From IMG/VR virus record IMGVR_UViG_3300032223_000005, positions 1 through 24,229 of that record: a stretch of DNA of 24,229 nucleotides; one strand, 5' to 3'. The DNA is from a virus. The notes beneath the pieces are model-generated. The model worked only from the letters and a program-made list of their open reading frames with translations. It did no database searches and was not told the origin of the DNA. Below, in pieces: positions 23,565-24,229 of the stretch (position 1 is the first letter of the stretch; every line of letters begins with the position of its first letter). A program made the position numbers and the translations under genes.

Positions 23565-23784
23565 GTTTCTCTGGTGCGTGATTACTATCTCACTTATGTG
23601 CCTTTTCTTATTGGCAGGATGTGAAGATCGATATAGATATATTTGCCAGAATCCAGACAACTTTGAACTCAAAGAATGCCAGAAACCCAGATGCCTGTTC
23701 ACCCAAACCTGTCCTGAATACCTTGTAGCCCCTGTTTTGACAAACAAAGTTGAAGAAAAGAAGGTTGAAGATGCTAAAAAATAA
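23551..23784 (+). CDS. Cys-rich outer-membrane-type lipoprotein
   Basis: This 77-residue protein has a short basic start, a hydrophobic signal segment (WCVITISLMCLFLLAGC) and a lipobox LAGC with the lipidated Cys at 24. The residue after it is Glu rather than Asp, which argues against inner-membrane retention. The mature part has four more cysteines (32, 43, 48 and 54; RYICQNPDNFELKECQKPRC), probably disulphide-bonded, and a charged Glu/Lys tail. I recognise the CQxPxxFELKECQKPxC style from other phages but know no function. It overlaps the preceding gene by 14 bases. It could be an o-spanin partner of that gene or a superinfection-exclusion lipoprotein. Confidence 0.78.
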   Translation: MTQNRFLWCVITISLMCLFLLAGCEDRYRYICQNPDNFELKECQKPRCLFTQTCPEYLVAPVLTNKVEEKKVEDAKK

Positions 23785-24229
23785 ATACACTCCTGATGAA
23801 ATTGAAGTCAGGATTTGGGGATTTGTAGTCGTGATGATTACCATCATCTTGGCTGGCATCGTATTTGCCTTGCTTTACTCGGTGACGTTTGTGACCCAAC
23901 CCATCAAGTCGATGGCCCCAATAGACCAAGCCTATACAAAGATGCTCAATGACATTGTGTTGTTGATTGTGGGTGGCATAGGTGGCATTGTGGGCAAGAG
24001 GGCAGTTGGTGCTGTAACCAGTGCCATAAACCCTCCTAGCGCCCCTACAAGCACTCCTGTCGCAACTGTCGCAGCAGTTCCATCTAATGCCATGCCTGTC
24101 TGGGTGAATCCTCCTTTGGATGAAACCTGGACACCGCCACCACCTCCTACAACGCCACCAACTTTTTTAGAACCTGATTCTGTGCGTGAGGAAATTGCTT
24201 TGGCAAGAAAAGAAGGCCAGTATGCTTAA
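23771..24229 (+). CDS. Two-helix membrane protein with Pro-rich tail (holin-like)
   Basis: This 152-residue protein starts at the ATG at 23771, six bases after AGAAGG, and overlaps the lipoprotein gene by 14 bases; an in-frame ATG at 23750 is less likely. It has two membrane helices, about 16-38 (WGFVVVMITIILAGIVFALL) and 61-78 (DIVLLIVGGIGGIVGKRA), and a long proline-rich soluble tail (TWTPPPPPTTPPTF). Two helices with a soluble tail would fit a class II-type holin or another small membrane channel, but I see no diagnostic motif and holins vary greatly. Its stop codon is the last triplet of the window. It is the final gene of the four-gene envelope set. Confidence 0.72.
   Translation: MLKNKYTPDEIEVRIWGFVVVMITIILAGIVFALLYSVTFVTQPIKSMAPIDQAYTKMLNDIVLLIVGGIGGIVGKRAVGAVTSAINPPSAPTSTPVATVAAVPSNAMPVWVNPPLDETWTPPPPPTTPPTFLEPDSVREEIALARKEGQYA

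Noticed and set aside
1-24229. tRNA genes, integrase, att sites or insertion sequences
   Set aside because: Nothing resembling a tRNA cloverleaf, recombinase motif or terminal inverted repeat with transposase was seen; the window is continuous virion genes.

Overview
The window is the packaging and virion half of a tailed-phage genome (Caudoviricetes). The gene set points to a short-tailed, podovirus-like particle: TerS, TerL, a large P22-like portal, scaffold, major capsid protein, a gp11/gp4-like tail adaptor, a gp10/gp12-like tail nozzle and three large Ala/Gly/Gln-rich candidate ejection proteins. No tape-measure, sheath or tail-tube gene is visible. All 33 supported genes lie on the + strand and are packed tightly. 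Many stop/start pairs overlap (TAATG, ATGA, GTGA, or 8-14 bases), there is no intergenic gap above 70 bases, and the last base of the window closes a stop codon. The protein styles resemble freshwater or marine podophages of Gram-negative bacteria, and the outer-membrane-type lipoprotein supports a Gram-negative host. The host genus cannot be named from this sequence.

Layout. (1) 70-3795: TerS, TerL and portal. (2) 3788-8755: an adhesin block placed between portal and scaffold, holding a collagen-repeat fibre, a small companion protein, a repetitive beta-rich protein, a fibre with a self-cleaving S74 chaperone, and a small associated protein. (3) 8752-9202: a small helical protein and a zinc-ribbon protein. 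(4) 9260-11421: scaffold, major capsid protein and a decoration-like protein. The ribosome site of the capsid gene sits in a perfect small hairpin, and G/C-run terminator hairpins follow both the capsid and the decoration genes. (5) 11467-13914: an accessory stretch of small genes: an AT-hook-like protein, a coiled-coil/membrane protein, a Cys-rich possible iron-sulphur protein, a Dps/ferritin-like protein, and five small Lys-rich basic proteins, two of which are paralogues.

(6) 13918-16424: tail adaptor, tail nozzle and a stand-alone piece resembling a fibre anchor. (7) 16424-22670: three ejection-type internal virion proteins. (8) 22681-24229: four overlapping genes for membrane or envelope proteins (C-terminal anchor; N-terminal anchor plus coiled coil; Cys-rich lipoprotein; two-helix holin-like protein with a Pro-rich tail). 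These could form a lysis or envelope-spanning set, but no endolysin is in the window.

How the genes work together: TerS and TerL package DNA through the portal into a shell built from scaffold and coat protein. The adaptor and nozzle close the head and carry the adhesins, and the internal proteins probably form the DNA-ejection conduit. The most unusual part is region 5, where a protein keeping three of four Dps ferroxidase ligands at exact spacing sits among a Cys-rich protein and several basic proteins. This could be a virion- or host-directed DNA-protection or iron module, which is an inference. Replication, regulation and lysogeny genes are not in the window.
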